This document shows positions 12,438 through 19,616 of a stretch of 52,208 bases of DNA, in pieces. Both the position numbers and the translations under genes were made by a program. The notes below the pieces were generated by a model. The model did not search any database and was not told the origin of the DNA. It saw only the letters and a program-made list of their open reading frames with translations. The stretch's first letter is position 1; each line of letters begins with the position of its first letter. Source of the DNA: Alphaproteobacteria bacterium (GTDB taxonomy: Bacteria; Pseudomonadota; Alphaproteobacteria; Rhizobiales; Hyphomicrobiaceae); assembly GCA_019137195.1 (NCBI GenBank), contig JAGVSR010000100.1:1-52208 (forward strand), written 5' to 3'.

Positions 12438-13703
12438 TCACGTCCGCATCCGAACGACCGTGCCGAACGGCACGGCCACGTCGGTCGTGCAGCACACGAT
12501 CAACGGGTAGGGCGGTTCGACCTGCGGCCACGGCGTGTGGCCGTCGGTGAACAGCACCACCACGCACGGGTCGTGGCGTTCGGCCCACGCCAGCGCCACC
12601 CGCATGTCGGTCCCGCCGCCGCCCGCGTATTTGAGCGTCACCTCCTCGCCGTCCTCGAACACGTCCTCGCGAGCGATCCGCGTGTCGCAGTAGGCCACCC
12701 GCACCCGGCTCGGGCGCACCTGCTCCGCGCACACCGTGATCTCGTGCCCGGCCTGCGCCAGTTCCGCCGACGTGCAGGAGCCGGACGTGTCGACGATGAC
12801 CGCCATCTCGCCCAGTCGCACTCCGCGCACGGTCGGCAGGATCACGTCCGTGAACCGCCGGTTGGGCCGCGACCAGTCCTCGGTGTCCTGCGCCAGCTCG
12901 ATGGCGAACTCGCGCAGAATGTCGAACCACGGCAACGGCGGGTTGAGGACGCCGTTGACGAACCGCTCCAGCTCGCCCGGCAGCCTGCCCGCCATGCGGG
13001 CGACGGTCGCCGCCCGCGCCACCGCGCCGCGCACCGCCTCGGCCATGTCGCGCTCCTGCTGCGGCGTCATCTTCGCCGGCTGCATGTCCCGTCCCACCCC
13101 GTCGGGCGGACCCTCCTCAAACGCGCTGCCCGGCAGGCCGTCGACGATCGGCTCGTCGGACCCCCCGTCCTGCCCGTCAGGCGCCGGCTGGCCGGCGTCG
13201 TCGCCGTCGGGGCCGCCACCCCCCTGCCCGTCGGGCGAGGGCTGTCCTTGGCCTCCCCCGGCCTTCTGTCGGTCGCGTTTCTTCTGGCGCTCCTGCGCCT
13301 CCTGCTTGAGAACCTCGTAGATCGCCTCCGGCGACATGCCGGCGAACCGCGCGTCCTGATACGCCTTGTCCCACACCCTGAGGCCGCACGCCCTGAGGAA
13401 CAGGTTGATCGCGTGGTCACAGGCGATGTTCCACCCCACGGGGTTGCGGTGGCCGCGCCGGACGCCGTGCAGGTTGGCGATGTGGCTCAACTCGTGGGCG
13501 TAGACGAACAGCGTCACGTCTTTGTCGAGGCTCTGGATGAACTTCGGGTTGTAGAGCACGACCGTCGCGCAGTCGGTGGCGGCGGTCGGAATGGCGTCGG
13601 TCTCTTCGAGCTTCATCGCATACATCAGCGCGGCCCAGAAGGCGTGACTGACGGACGCGCGGGCGCGCGTCTCGACCATGATCTGACGGGCGGGCTTGGC
13701 CAT
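12438..13703 (-). CDS. VWA-like metallopeptidase-domain protein (DUF2201-like), 421 aa
   Basis: The N-terminal half carries a zinc-protease motif, YAHELSHIANLHG (H70, E71, H74), followed by WNIACDHAIN, the arrangement of the DUF2201 putative metallopeptidase domain. Residues ~140-205 are a Gly/Pro/Asp-rich disordered linker. The C-terminal part is a von Willebrand A-like domain with an intact MIDAS: DTSGS (D305, S307, S309), T365 in GGGGTDM and D387 in LFTDGHT. Such proteins pair with MoxR AAA+ ATPases, one of which is encoded directly upstream, as chaperone-like or protein-remodelling complexes. Start ATG 13703 with AAAGG upstream. Confidence 0.88.
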   Translation of the reverse strand: MAKPARQIMVETRARASVSHAFWAALMYAMKLEETDAIPTAATDCATVVLYNPKFIQSLDKDVTLFVYAHELSHIANLHGVRRGHRNPVGWNIACDHAINLFLRACGLRVWDKAYQDARFAGMSPEAIYEVLKQEAQERQKKRDRQKAGGGQGQPSPDGQGGGGPDGDDAGQPAPDGQDGGSDEPIVDGLPGSAFEEGPPDGVGRDMQPAKMTPQQERDMAEAVRGAVARAATVARMAGRLPGELERFVNGVLNPPLPWFDILREFAIELAQDTEDWSRPNRRFTDVILPTVRGVRLGEMAVIVDTSGSCTSAELAQAGHEITVCAEQVRPSRVRVAYCDTRIAREDVFEDGEEVTLKYAGGGGTDMRVALAWAERHDPCVVVLFTDGHTPWPQVEPPYPLIVCCTTDVAVPFGTVVRMRT

Positions 13704-13733
13704 AGGGGGTTGTGACCTTTCGAGTAGGGTGTT

Positions 13734-13761
13734 CGGGCGCGCACGGGAGTGCGCGCGCCCG
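13734..13761 (-). other. GC-rich intercistronic hairpin between MoxR and VWA genes
   Basis: CGGGCGCGCAC and GTGCGCGCGCCCG pair around a GGGA loop, with one 2-base bulge. It lies between the MoxR stop and the VWA start. There is no T-run, so partial attenuation or mRNA stabilisation is more likely than full termination. Confidence 0.4.
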
Positions 13762-13769
13762 TCGGGCGA

Positions 13770-14804
13770 TCAGGAGAACAGCGTCACCGCCGACTTGGAA
13801 TACTCGATGAACTCTTTCGTCGCGTAGAGCGCCTTGTCGCGTCGCACGGCCAGCGTCCACATCAGCACGTAGTGGTCCTGCTCCAGCCGCGCGCCGTAGG
13901 CGTTGATCGCTTTGACGGTCTTGGCCGTCATCTCGCCGGCGAGGTAGGTCGCCAGCGCCCACATCATCGCCGGTTCCTTCGGGATCGGCGCGTCCTGCGG
14001 GTTCTTGAGGATTTGCGGCAGGAGCTTGATCACGTCCTGCCACACGTCGACGAACGCCCATATCTCCGTCGCGACGCCCTGCCCGACGGCGCCGGCCATC
14101 GCCGCGCGCTTGGTGGCGATCGGCAGGTCCGGGTCGGCGTAGTAGCGCCACGCCTTCTCCGACGTGCGCGGCGTGGCGATGGCCTTGTCCGGGTTGGGCT
14201 TGGACGGATCGTAGGTGAACAACAGGTCCTTGCGGAACTGGTAGAAGCCGGCGGCGATCGGCGGCAGGCCCACGTCGAGCGCGTGCTTGATCCACGCCGT
14301 CACGTCCGGGACCATTTCGCAGTGGACGAACCGGTTGGCCAGCGGCAGCGGCTGGCGGTTGACCACGCCCCGGTCGCCGTCGCGGTTGCTCGCCGCCACG
14401 ATCCGCACGTTGGGCTTGAGCATGTGCTCGCCCACCTTGCGGTCGTTGACCAACTGGTAGGCCGCCGCCTGCACCGAGATGGTCGCGCTCGTCATCTCGT
14501 CGAGAAACAGGACGATGATCTTGTCGTCGGGAAACAGGTCGTTGCCGACGAACGGCAGCGCCTCGGGCTGGAGCCAGCGGGTGCTCTGCGTCTCGCGGTC
14601 GGCCAGCGGCACGCCGCGCAGGTCCACGCTGTCGTATTGCGACAGGCGCACGTCGCAGAGCACGGCGTCGAGGTCGCGGGCGATCTGCGCCACGCCCTCC
14701 GACTTGCCGATGCCGAAGCCGCCCCAGATCATCAGCGGGTGGTCGTGGCGCACGGCGATGTGACGCACGAGGTCTTTCATGCCGTCGATGGTGACGATGT
14801 GCAT
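13770..14804 (-). CDS. MoxR-type AAA+ ATPase, 344 aa
   Basis: ATG 14804 (MHIVTIDGMKDLVRHIAVRH) follows AGGAAGGACC. Walker A is GGFGIGKS (28-35), Walker B is VLFLDE (D102, E103), and sensor 1 is in RIVAASNRD (N140), followed by NRFVHCEM. The pattern and length fit the MoxR branch, whose members work with VWA proteins to remodel or activate partners. The neighbouring VWA-metallopeptidase and the DUF3150-like protein complete the set. The role in the phage cycle is not known; control of host or virion protein complexes is possible. Confidence 0.9.
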   Translation of the reverse strand: MHIVTIDGMKDLVRHIAVRHDHPLMIWGGFGIGKSEGVAQIARDLDAVLCDVRLSQYDSVDLRGVPLADRETQSTRWLQPEALPFVGNDLFPDDKIIVLFLDEMTSATISVQAAAYQLVNDRKVGEHMLKPNVRIVAASNRDGDRGVVNRQPLPLANRFVHCEMVPDVTAWIKHALDVGLPPIAAGFYQFRKDLLFTYDPSKPNPDKAIATPRTSEKAWRYYADPDLPIATKRAAMAGAVGQGVATEIWAFVDVWQDVIKLLPQILKNPQDAPIPKEPAMMWALATYLAGEMTAKTVKAINAYGARLEQDHYVLMWTLAVRRDKALYATKEFIEYSKSAVTLFS

Positions 14805-14830
14805 GGTGTAGGTCCTTCCTGTGTTGGGTT

Positions 14831-14849
14831 CGGTTAGGCCGCCTAACCG
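14831..14849. repeat. Dispersed palindrome copy 2 (CGGTTAGG-CCG-CCTAACCG)
   Basis: Perfect 8-bp arms. The TAG of the leftward gene 14843-15127 lies in the right arm, preceded by a Gly codon GGT. Confidence 0.9.
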
Positions 14850-15127
14850 GCGACGGACTTGCGGGCGCGCAGGCCCATGTAGATCACCTCGAACCCGATC
14901 TGCGCTTGCGGGTCCGACGATGGCGCAGGATACCACACGCCGTCGCTGTCGAGGGCGTAGTGGCAGGTCCTGAACTCGACTTTCACATTGAGGTCGCGCG
15001 CAGCGTTCCAGGCGCGCGACCGCAGTTTCTCCGGCGGTTCGCCGATGACGGGCACGAACACCCGCTCGAACGGCGCATGAAGCTGGCCGATCAGCCCGCG
15101 CAGGCGCTTGCGGGTGAGGCTAGACAT
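14843..15127 (-). CDS. Hypothetical protein, 94 aa
   Basis: Starts MSSLTRKRLRGLIGQLHAPF. A basic N-terminal helix is followed by a probably mixed alpha/beta region with several aromatic residues (FRTCHYALDSDGVWYPAPSS). No family recognised. It overlaps the preceding gene by 8 bases and ends Gly-TAG inside palindrome copy 2, just ahead of the MoxR gene. Confidence 0.7.
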   Translation of the reverse strand: MSSLTRKRLRGLIGQLHAPFERVFVPVIGEPPEKLRSRAWNAARDLNVKVEFRTCHYALDSDGVWYPAPSSDPQAQIGFEVIYMGLRARKSVAG

Positions 15128-15392
15128 CGAACACGCCCAGCACGTCGCCGCGATAGCGCACGACTACCTGTCCGTAGTAGTCGCGCGGGATGACCTGCAT
15201 CACGTCGAGGAACGCGACGCGCGCGTTGGGCGCGTTGACCACGCCTTGCGCCCATGTGCAGGGTTGCGGCGTGGCCGGCTGGCCCGCCGCCACGACGAAG
15301 GTCGTCAGCTTCGTCTCGATCCGGCGCAGCCGCGCCACGAGGTCGCCGAACGACGCCTCGTTGTCAGGCTTCGTCGCCACTGTTCTCTCCAT
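15120..15392 (-). CDS. Hypothetical protein, 90 aa (start uncertain)
   Basis: From ATG 15392 the protein is MERTVATKPDNEASFGDLVA and continues with a heptad-like helix (LVARLRRIETKLTTFVV), then a compact region ending in alternating hydrophobics (GQVVVRYRGDVLGVFDV). The GTG at 15380 may be the true start, since GGAGAG lies 4 bases before it while the ATG has no ribosome binding site. Either start overlaps the end of the DUF3150-like gene. The N-terminal helix suggests self-association. Function unknown. Confidence 0.65.
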   Translation of the reverse strand: MERTVATKPDNEASFGDLVARLRRIETKLTTFVVAAGQPATPQPCTWAQGVVNAPNARVAFLDVMQVIPRDYYGQVVVRYRGDVLGVFDV

Positions 15393-16251
15393 TGACTGCG
15401 CGGAACTTCACCATGAAGTCCGACATTTCGTCGAGCACTTCGCGCGCCTCTTCGGCCGCCGCGTCGCGCGCATTTCTGTCGGCCCGGATTTCCTTCGGGT
15501 CCCACAGCGCCGCCCGGTCCGCCAGCCGGTCGGCCAGCCGGGCGAGGTCCGGGTCGTCGGTTACGTTGAGCGCCGGCACGGCTCGCGCCAACGCCTGTAG
15601 GTTCGACACGGTGGTGTCGTAGAACTTGGTGTCGCTCGCCATGCGTTCGGCGAACGCTTCCAGCGTGTCGTAGAGCCGGTCCCACAGGTCCGTGACGGCC
15701 GATCGCAGGCGCGTGTTGACGTTATCGGCGATCTCGTCGCGGATGCGCCGGCTCTCGTCGGCGTCCAGTTCGACCCGGAAGTCGCCAGCATCGGGCACGG
15801 CGTTGACTTCGACGCGCGTGTAGAACCGATGGGCGAGCGACAGCGGCGTCGGGTAGTCGCCGGGGTCGAACATGTCGCCCATGCGGAACTCGGCGCGGTC
15901 GCGTTCGGTCGGGTAGGTCACGTTCAGGAACCGGTCGACCGCCGCCTCGAACTCGTCCTTCAGCGGCGCGTAGCCCTCGACGAACATGTGGTAGGCGGCG
16001 CGCGGCAGGAGCCGGTCGCCGTTGTCGCGCCACGGCAGCGTCGTGGCGTAGAAATGTTTGCGCAGTTTGCCCGCCGCCTCGACGATCGGCGCGAGCGCCG
16101 CCTTCGGCACGAGGTGCTTGTTGACGCGCGCGGCGTCGGCGGCGGCGTTGGCGTCGCGCACCACCCGTGCGGACGCGCGCTTGTCGAGGCGCTGGCCGGT
16201 CCACATGCCGACGTGGATCGAGACCAGCATGGCCTTGGTGACGATACTCAT
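15364..16251 (-). CDS. DUF3150-like phage protein, 295 aa
   Basis: Starts MSIVTKAMLVSIHVGMWTGQ at ATG 16251 with GAAAGGACC upstream. The opening hydrophobic segment with a Trp, the TLPWRDNGDRLLP stretch and the long charged helical C-terminus agree with what I recall of the DUF3150 family, often encoded beside MoxR ATPases and VWA proteins in phages; this is recognition by pattern, not by search. Residues ~190-290 are predicted almost entirely helical. With the MoxR and VWA genes downstream it probably forms the third part of a functional set. Confidence 0.6.
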   Translation of the reverse strand: MSIVTKAMLVSIHVGMWTGQRLDKRASARVVRDANAAADAARVNKHLVPKAALAPIVEAAGKLRKHFYATTLPWRDNGDRLLPRAAYHMFVEGYAPLKDEFEAAVDRFLNVTYPTERDRAEFRMGDMFDPGDYPTPLSLAHRFYTRVEVNAVPDAGDFRVELDADESRRIRDEIADNVNTRLRSAVTDLWDRLYDTLEAFAERMASDTKFYDTTVSNLQALARAVPALNVTDDPDLARLADRLADRAALWDPKEIRADRNARDAAAEEAREVLDEMSDFMVKFRAVNGENSGDEA

Positions 16252-16273
16252 GAAGTGGGTCCTTTCTTCGGTT

Positions 16274-16292
16274 CGGTTAGGTCGCCTAACCG
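16274..16292. repeat. Dispersed palindrome copy 3 (CGGTTAGG-TCG-CCTAACCG)
   Basis: Perfect 8-bp arms. It contains the TAG (16286-16288) and the last Gly codon of the gene that ends at 16286. Confidence 0.9.
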
Positions 16293-17050
16293 GCGGCGGT
16301 CAGCGTCAGGTAGGGCACGGTCGTCACGTCGTAGCCATGGTCGAACCTGTGGCGGCTGAACGCCGCCACCGTCAGCAGCGTCAATTCGCTCATGTTGAAA
16401 TACGGTTCGGACCAGGCGCCATCGGCGACACGGTTGATCTCGGCGCATAGTTTGTCGCTGTCGACCGCTAGCAGGTCGGCGGGCGTGGGCTTGCGATTTT
16501 TCCGCCGTTGGAATCCGGCGCCGACGGCGGAGACGCGCGGCTTGGTGGCGTCGTCCAGCATCTCCCACCGCATTCTCGCCAGCGCGAACGCCGTGTCGAC
16601 GCGGTCCAGTTCGTCGCGCGTATAGACGCGCCGGACGTAGATGTTCGTCGGCGCTCCGATCGGCCGCAGGCCGTCGCCCGGACAGTAGACGGTGGCGCGC
16701 TTGCGCAGCGCCAGCGGGACGCCATCCATATCGACGAGATCGGGGCCGATCCTCGCCAGCACGCCGGTCTTGTGGTCGAGGGCGAACGTCTGCGATCCGA
16801 CCCGCGTCAGCGCGGCGCGCGAGACGCGCTTCCCGTCGGGCGCGAACACGGCCTTCGGGAAGGCGGCGTCGTTCGTCGAGACGACGGTTACGCCGACTGC
16901 CGAGAACCGGCGACGCAGGGGCGGACGCGGCGCGCGGTAGGTGTAGATCGTCTCGCCGGTGTCCTCGAACCGGACGAACCCGGCGTCGGGGATGCAGTGG
17001 AACCGGGACCATGCGTCCCACATGCGTTTGAATTGAGTGAAGTCGGTCAT
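16286..17050 (-). CDS. Hypothetical protein, 254 aa
   Basis: ATG 17050 (MTDFTQFKRMWDAWSRFHCI) follows TGGAGATAAACGAC. Upstream in-frame codons are Arg-rich and lie in the neighbouring gene, so they are rejected. The protein is soluble, basic in the middle (RRRFSAVGV, FQRRKNRKP), with a segment RVSRAALTRVGSQTFALDHK and no membrane helices. No family recognised. It ends Ala-Ala-Gly-TAG inside palindrome copy 3 and lies 5 bases after the upstream gene. Confidence 0.7.
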   Translation of the reverse strand: MTDFTQFKRMWDAWSRFHCIPDAGFVRFEDTGETIYTYRAPRPPLRRRFSAVGVTVVSTNDAAFPKAVFAPDGKRVSRAALTRVGSQTFALDHKTGVLARIGPDLVDMDGVPLALRKRATVYCPGDGLRPIGAPTNIYVRRVYTRDELDRVDTAFALARMRWEMLDDATKPRVSAVGAGFQRRKNRKPTPADLLAVDSDKLCAEINRVADGAWSEPYFNMSELTLLTVAAFSRHRFDHGYDVTTVPYLTLTAAG

Positions 17051-17055
17051 GTCGT

Positions 17056-17826
17056 TTATCTCCAGACGACGTTGTTGCGTTTCCACCGGGCGAACCCGGC
17101 GTCGGTCAGACCGCCGGAGATTTCTTCCAGCACGGCCAGCCGTTCGGCCAGATGTTTGCGGATGTCGTTGCGTATCGCGGGTATGTTCGCGCGGCCGGGC
17201 ATCCACTTCGCGCGGCCGGGCATCCACTTCGCGTCACGCCACAGTGCGTCGAGTTGTTCCGGCGTGACGGGGTCGCCTGTCGCGATGGCGTCGATGATGC
17301 GGGCCGGGCTGAACCCGCACCCTTCGGTCGCGGCGCGCACGCACAGCGCGTCGATCATCGGCTTCGCCGCGCGCCAGCGCTCGTTGAACGCCTTGCGCGG
17401 GACGACCCTCCATACGAAGGGCGTCACGTCGTTCGGGTGCATGGTCCACGCGCCAGCATCGTTGATGATGCGCGCCTCTCGGCGCTGGTTCGTCAACCAC
17501 AGGCCGTTGGACGCGCGGAAGTAAGTGTCTCCTGTGCCCCTGTTGTAGGACACGCAGCAGCCGATCGTGCGGAGCCACGGGTCGAGGTAGCGCGCCGTGG
17601 TGGTGGACGGCCACAGCACGGCGCGGATCGTCCCGTCGGGCGCGGCCGTCAGGATGTCCGTCTTGTGGTGACGGACGACGTAGGTCGCGTCGTCCGTCTT
17701 GCGCAACGTATGGATGCGCTTTTTCGAGGTGTGGATCGAATACTCGCGATCGGCGCGTGGTCGATGGCGCCTGCCTTCGATGCCCGTGAAGCGCCGGTCG
17801 AGACCTTTGTAGAGTGGGTTGGGCAT
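17056..17826 (-). CDS. Hypothetical protein, 256 aa, with internal 7-residue duplication
   Basis: Starts MPNPLYKGLDRRFTGIEGRR at ATG 17826. A very basic N-terminus is followed by a globular part rich in Trp and Arg. Near the C-terminus AKWMPGR occurs twice in a row, encoded by an exact 21-bp tandem duplication. No family recognised; the basic character makes nucleic-acid binding possible but unproven. Confidence 0.7.
   Translation of the reverse strand: MPNPLYKGLDRRFTGIEGRRHRPRADREYSIHTSKKRIHTLRKTDDATYVVRHHKTDILTAAPDGTIRAVLWPSTTTARYLDPWLRTIGCCVSYNRGTGDTYFRASNGLWLTNQRREARIINDAGAWTMHPNDVTPFVWRVVPRKAFNERWRAAKPMIDALCVRAATEGCGFSPARIIDAIATGDPVTPEQLDALWRDAKWMPGRAKWMPGRANIPAIRNDIRKHLAERLAVLEEISGGLTDAGFARWKRNNVVWR
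17188..17229. repeat. 21-bp exact tandem duplication inside a gene
   Basis: Two identical copies of a 21-base unit containing gcggccgggcatccact, in frame with the 256-aa gene, adding seven residues. Looks like a recent slippage duplication. Confidence 0.9.
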
Positions 17827-17857
17827 GATGCTTTCCTCGGTTCGGTTCGGTTCGGTT

Positions 17858-17877
17858 CGGTTAGAGCGGTCTAACCG
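17858..17877. repeat. Dispersed palindrome copy 4 (CGGTTAGA-GCGG-TCTAACCG) with ggttc microrepeat
   Basis: Perfect 8-bp arms with a 4-base spacer, containing the Gly-TAG end of the gene 17871-18401. Directly to its left lies a 5-base microrepeat (cggtt, about five times, 17838-17862) that extends one arm. Confidence 0.9.
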
Positions 17878-18401
17878 ACTTCGGGAGGCTGCGGTTGCGG
17901 TTGTGGCGCGGCGCAGGTGGCGTAGACGCCCGGCCGGACGTGACGGATGCGCCCGTCCGCGACCAGCCGGATGAGCACGTTGCCGGTCGAAGCGGCCGAC
18001 CCGCCATGCGCGGCGATCCACCTTTCGAGCTTGCCGCTTTTGAACTGCGAGTGCTTCGGCAGGAACTGCGCGATCACGTCGCGCGTCAGGCCCGCACGCT
18101 TGCGCCTGCGCGGCTTGTCCGGTTCGGCTTCCGTCGCGTCGGTCACAGGGGCCGGGGCGGGCTCCGGTCCGGGCTCCGTCACGTCGGCCGACACGGCGGC
18201 GATCAGGGCCGCCGACCCGCCATTCGCTGCGACCCACTTCGCCAGCTTGGCGTTCGGCGGGAAGTTCTCGACCACGGGCGTGTCGGCTATCGGCGCGACG
18301 CCGGTCACGTCGCCGCCGTTGGCCAGCACGGTGTCGATCAGGCGCGCGAGATACTCGGCCGCGACCTCCACGGTCACACCGTATCGGGAAGTTTTACGCA
18401 T
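17871..18401 (-). CDS. Hypothetical protein with two related Trp-containing segments, 176 aa
   Basis: ATG 18401 (MRKTSRYGVTVEVAAEYLAR) follows CGAAAGGACC. Two segments look like an internal duplication: AKLAKWVAANGGSAALIAA and GKLERWIAAHGGSAASTGN, separated by a Pro/Glu/Lys linker with an RRRKR cluster. The final part (LIRLVADGRIRHVRPGVYA) resembles the wing of a winged helix-turn-helix. A DNA-binding or regulatory role is therefore plausible. The first segment may be a degenerate copy of the second. It ends Gly-TAG in palindrome copy 4. Confidence 0.7.
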   Translation of the reverse strand: MRKTSRYGVTVEVAAEYLARLIDTVLANGGDVTGVAPIADTPVVENFPPNAKLAKWVAANGGSAALIAAVSADVTEPGPEPAPAPVTDATEAEPDKPRRRKRAGLTRDVIAQFLPKHSQFKSGKLERWIAAHGGSAASTGNVLIRLVADGRIRHVRPGVYATCAAPQPQPQPPEVG

Positions 18402-18457
18402 GGTTCGGTCCTTTCGCTTCTTCGGGGGTCGAAGGGGGATGGCGGGTATGTGTGCGG

Positions 18458-18715
18458 TCACTCGTCGTGCAGCGGCTGGCGCAGCGCGGTCTGCGCGACG
18501 CTCAGCATGGCGATCGCCTTGCCCAGCATGGCGATCATCTCGTGCGGGCGCAGGTCGGGCGCCTCCAGCCATCCGGCGCGCAGGCTGTCCACCGCCTGTT
18601 GCGCCGCCCGGAACTCGGGCGCGTCCTTCAGGCCGAGGTTGAGCGACAGGCGGCGGGCGCGTTCGTGGAAGTCGGCGTGGTTGCGCCGCGTCAGCGGCGT
18701 CAGGATGGGCGGCAT
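18458..18715 (-). CDS. Hypothetical protein, 85 aa
   Basis: ATG 18715 (MPPILTPLTRRNHADFHERA) is preferred because AGGAG lies 9 bases upstream; an in-frame TTG six codons earlier overlaps that ribosome binding site. The protein is largely helical, ending in a hydrophobic helix HEMIAMLGKAIAMLSVAQTA that is amphipathic rather than membrane-spanning. No family recognised. Confidence 0.65.
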   Translation of the reverse strand: MPPILTPLTRRNHADFHERARRLSLNLGLKDAPEFRAAQQAVDSLRAGWLEAPDLRPHEMIAMLGKAIAMLSVAQTALRQPLHDE

Positions 18716-18830
18716 GGGGTTGTGCTCCTGCAACTGTAGGTTGTTGGGGTCTGGACGGCCCTCAGGAGGCCGTGGGCGGGCGTGGGCCGGTGGCGGCTAT
18801 GGTGGTAGCGGCTGGGGCGACGGAGGCCAG

Positions 18831-19046
18831 TCAGCGATCGGCTGGCGAGCCCAGCCAGCGCAGGAAGGCCCGATGGGCGGTTCCGTCGGGGGACCGGGCG
18901 TGGATTTGGGCGTGGTGGACGCGGCGCGGGCGGCGTGTGGCGCGTCGCCGTTTGCGCCAGTGCGCGGCGAGCGGCGGGGACGGCAGGGCGAGGGCGCCCA
19001 GCGCGAGGGCGAGCGCGGCGACGACGAGGTGGGAGTCGAGGGGCAT
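18831..19046 (-). CDS. Small putative membrane or exported protein, 71 aa
   Basis: Starts MPLDSHLVVAALALALGALA at ATG 19046, after the leader CGAAAGACCCACC also seen upstream of its neighbour. The first ~28 residues form one strongly hydrophobic helix and the rest is very basic (RKRRRATRRPRR). It could be a single-span inner-membrane protein with a basic cytoplasmic tail. The coding case rests on the ribosome binding site and spacing; G+C bias alone would also permit a chance frame. Confidence 0.5.
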   Translation of the reverse strand: MPLDSHLVVAALALALGALALPSPPLAAHWRKRRRATRRPRRVHHAQIHARSPDGTAHRAFLRWLGSPADR

Positions 19047-19083
19047 GGTGGGTCTTTCGTTTGGCTGGGTTCGGTCGGGGCGG

Positions 19084-19106
19084 ATCGGTTAGGGAGCCTA
19101 ACCGAT
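19084..19106. repeat. Dispersed palindrome copy 5 (ATCGGTTAGG-GAG-CCTAACCGAT)
   Basis: Perfect 10-bp arms around GAG. It contains the Gly-TAG end of the gene 19098-19430. Confidence 0.9.
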
Positions 19107-19430
19107 CACGGGAGGCTGTGGATTGGCAAGGTCGTCGTCGGCCTTGTCCACGGCGTGCTGCGCCGGCGACGCGTCGCGCAGGTTGCTCATGTGGATCGCC
19201 TCCAGGCGCGAGAGTTTGCCCCGCTCGGCGCCCGCGCGCGCGTCCACGGGGTCGCTCAACCAGCCCTCGGCGCGGTCGGGCGTCTCCACGTCGCGATACG
19301 GCACGCGGCCGATCCAGACGATGCGACCGTCGAACGTGACGGTCGCCTCGGCGGTTTTCGTGGCGCGGTCCACGTGGATGGAGACGACGGTTTTGTGGAA
19401 GGCGCGGCGGGTCAGAAAGGACATCAGCAT
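19098..19430 (-). CDS. Hypothetical first gene of the leftward operon, 110 aa
   Basis: Starts MLMSFLTRRAFHKTVVSIHV; ATG 19430 is chosen because GAAAGA lies at the same distance as in the next gene (a second ATG two codons later is possible). An N-terminal beta-rich part (TVVSIHVDRATKTAEATVTF) is followed by an acidic helical tail. No family recognised. As the first gene after the 19554-19582 promoter and its 5' hairpin it is expected to be expressed early. It ends Gly-TAG in palindrome copy 5. Confidence 0.7.
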   Translation of the reverse strand: MLMSFLTRRAFHKTVVSIHVDRATKTAEATVTFDGRIVWIGRVPYRDVETPDRAEGWLSDPVDARAGAERGKLSRLEAIHMSNLRDASPAQHAVDKADDDLANPQPPVIG

Positions 19431-19460
19431 GGCGGGGTCTTTCGGTCCGGGTTCGTGTCG

Positions 19461-19490
19461 GGGTTCGGTTAGAGCGGTCTAACCGAACCC
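19461..19490. repeat. Dispersed palindrome copy 6 (13-bp arms, GCGG spacer), in the leader of the leftward operon
   Basis: GGGTTCGGTTAGA and TCTAACCGAACCC are perfect inverted repeats. It is not at a stop codon: it lies between the promoter (19554-19582) and the first gene, about 60 bases into the predicted transcript. In that place it could serve as an operator or a leader hairpin. Confidence 0.9.
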
Positions 19491-19513
19491 TGTCGGTTCG
19501 CAGTCAGCGGGAG

Positions 19514-19546
19514 CGGTCGGCGTGCGCCGGACGCACTCTCCGACCG
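19514..19546 (-). other. 5' stem-loop at the predicted start of the leftward transcript
   Basis: On the minus strand CGGTCGG pairs with CCGACCG, and inside them GTGCG pairs with CGCAC. The stem begins within 1-2 bases of the start site predicted from the -10 box, so the RNA would begin with a hairpin, an arrangement known to protect mRNA from 5'-dependent decay. Confidence 0.6.
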
Positions 19547-19553
19547 TCTTAAG

Positions 19554-19582
19554 AGTATAGCACAAAATGGCAACGTTGTCAA
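19554..19582 (-). promoter_or_regulatory. Strong sigma70-type promoter for the leftward arm
   Basis: On the minus strand: TTGACA (19582-19577), 17 bases, TATACT (19559-19554), with an extended -10 TGC directly before TATACT. The -35 is perfect and the -10 is 5 of 6. It reads toward 19430 and the early/replication genes and lies downstream of the stop of gene 19617-21143. Transcription should start near 19547. Confidence 0.85.
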
Positions 19583-19616
19583 GGGGTTAGTGGGCATCGG
19601 CGAGGGCCGGCGCGGG

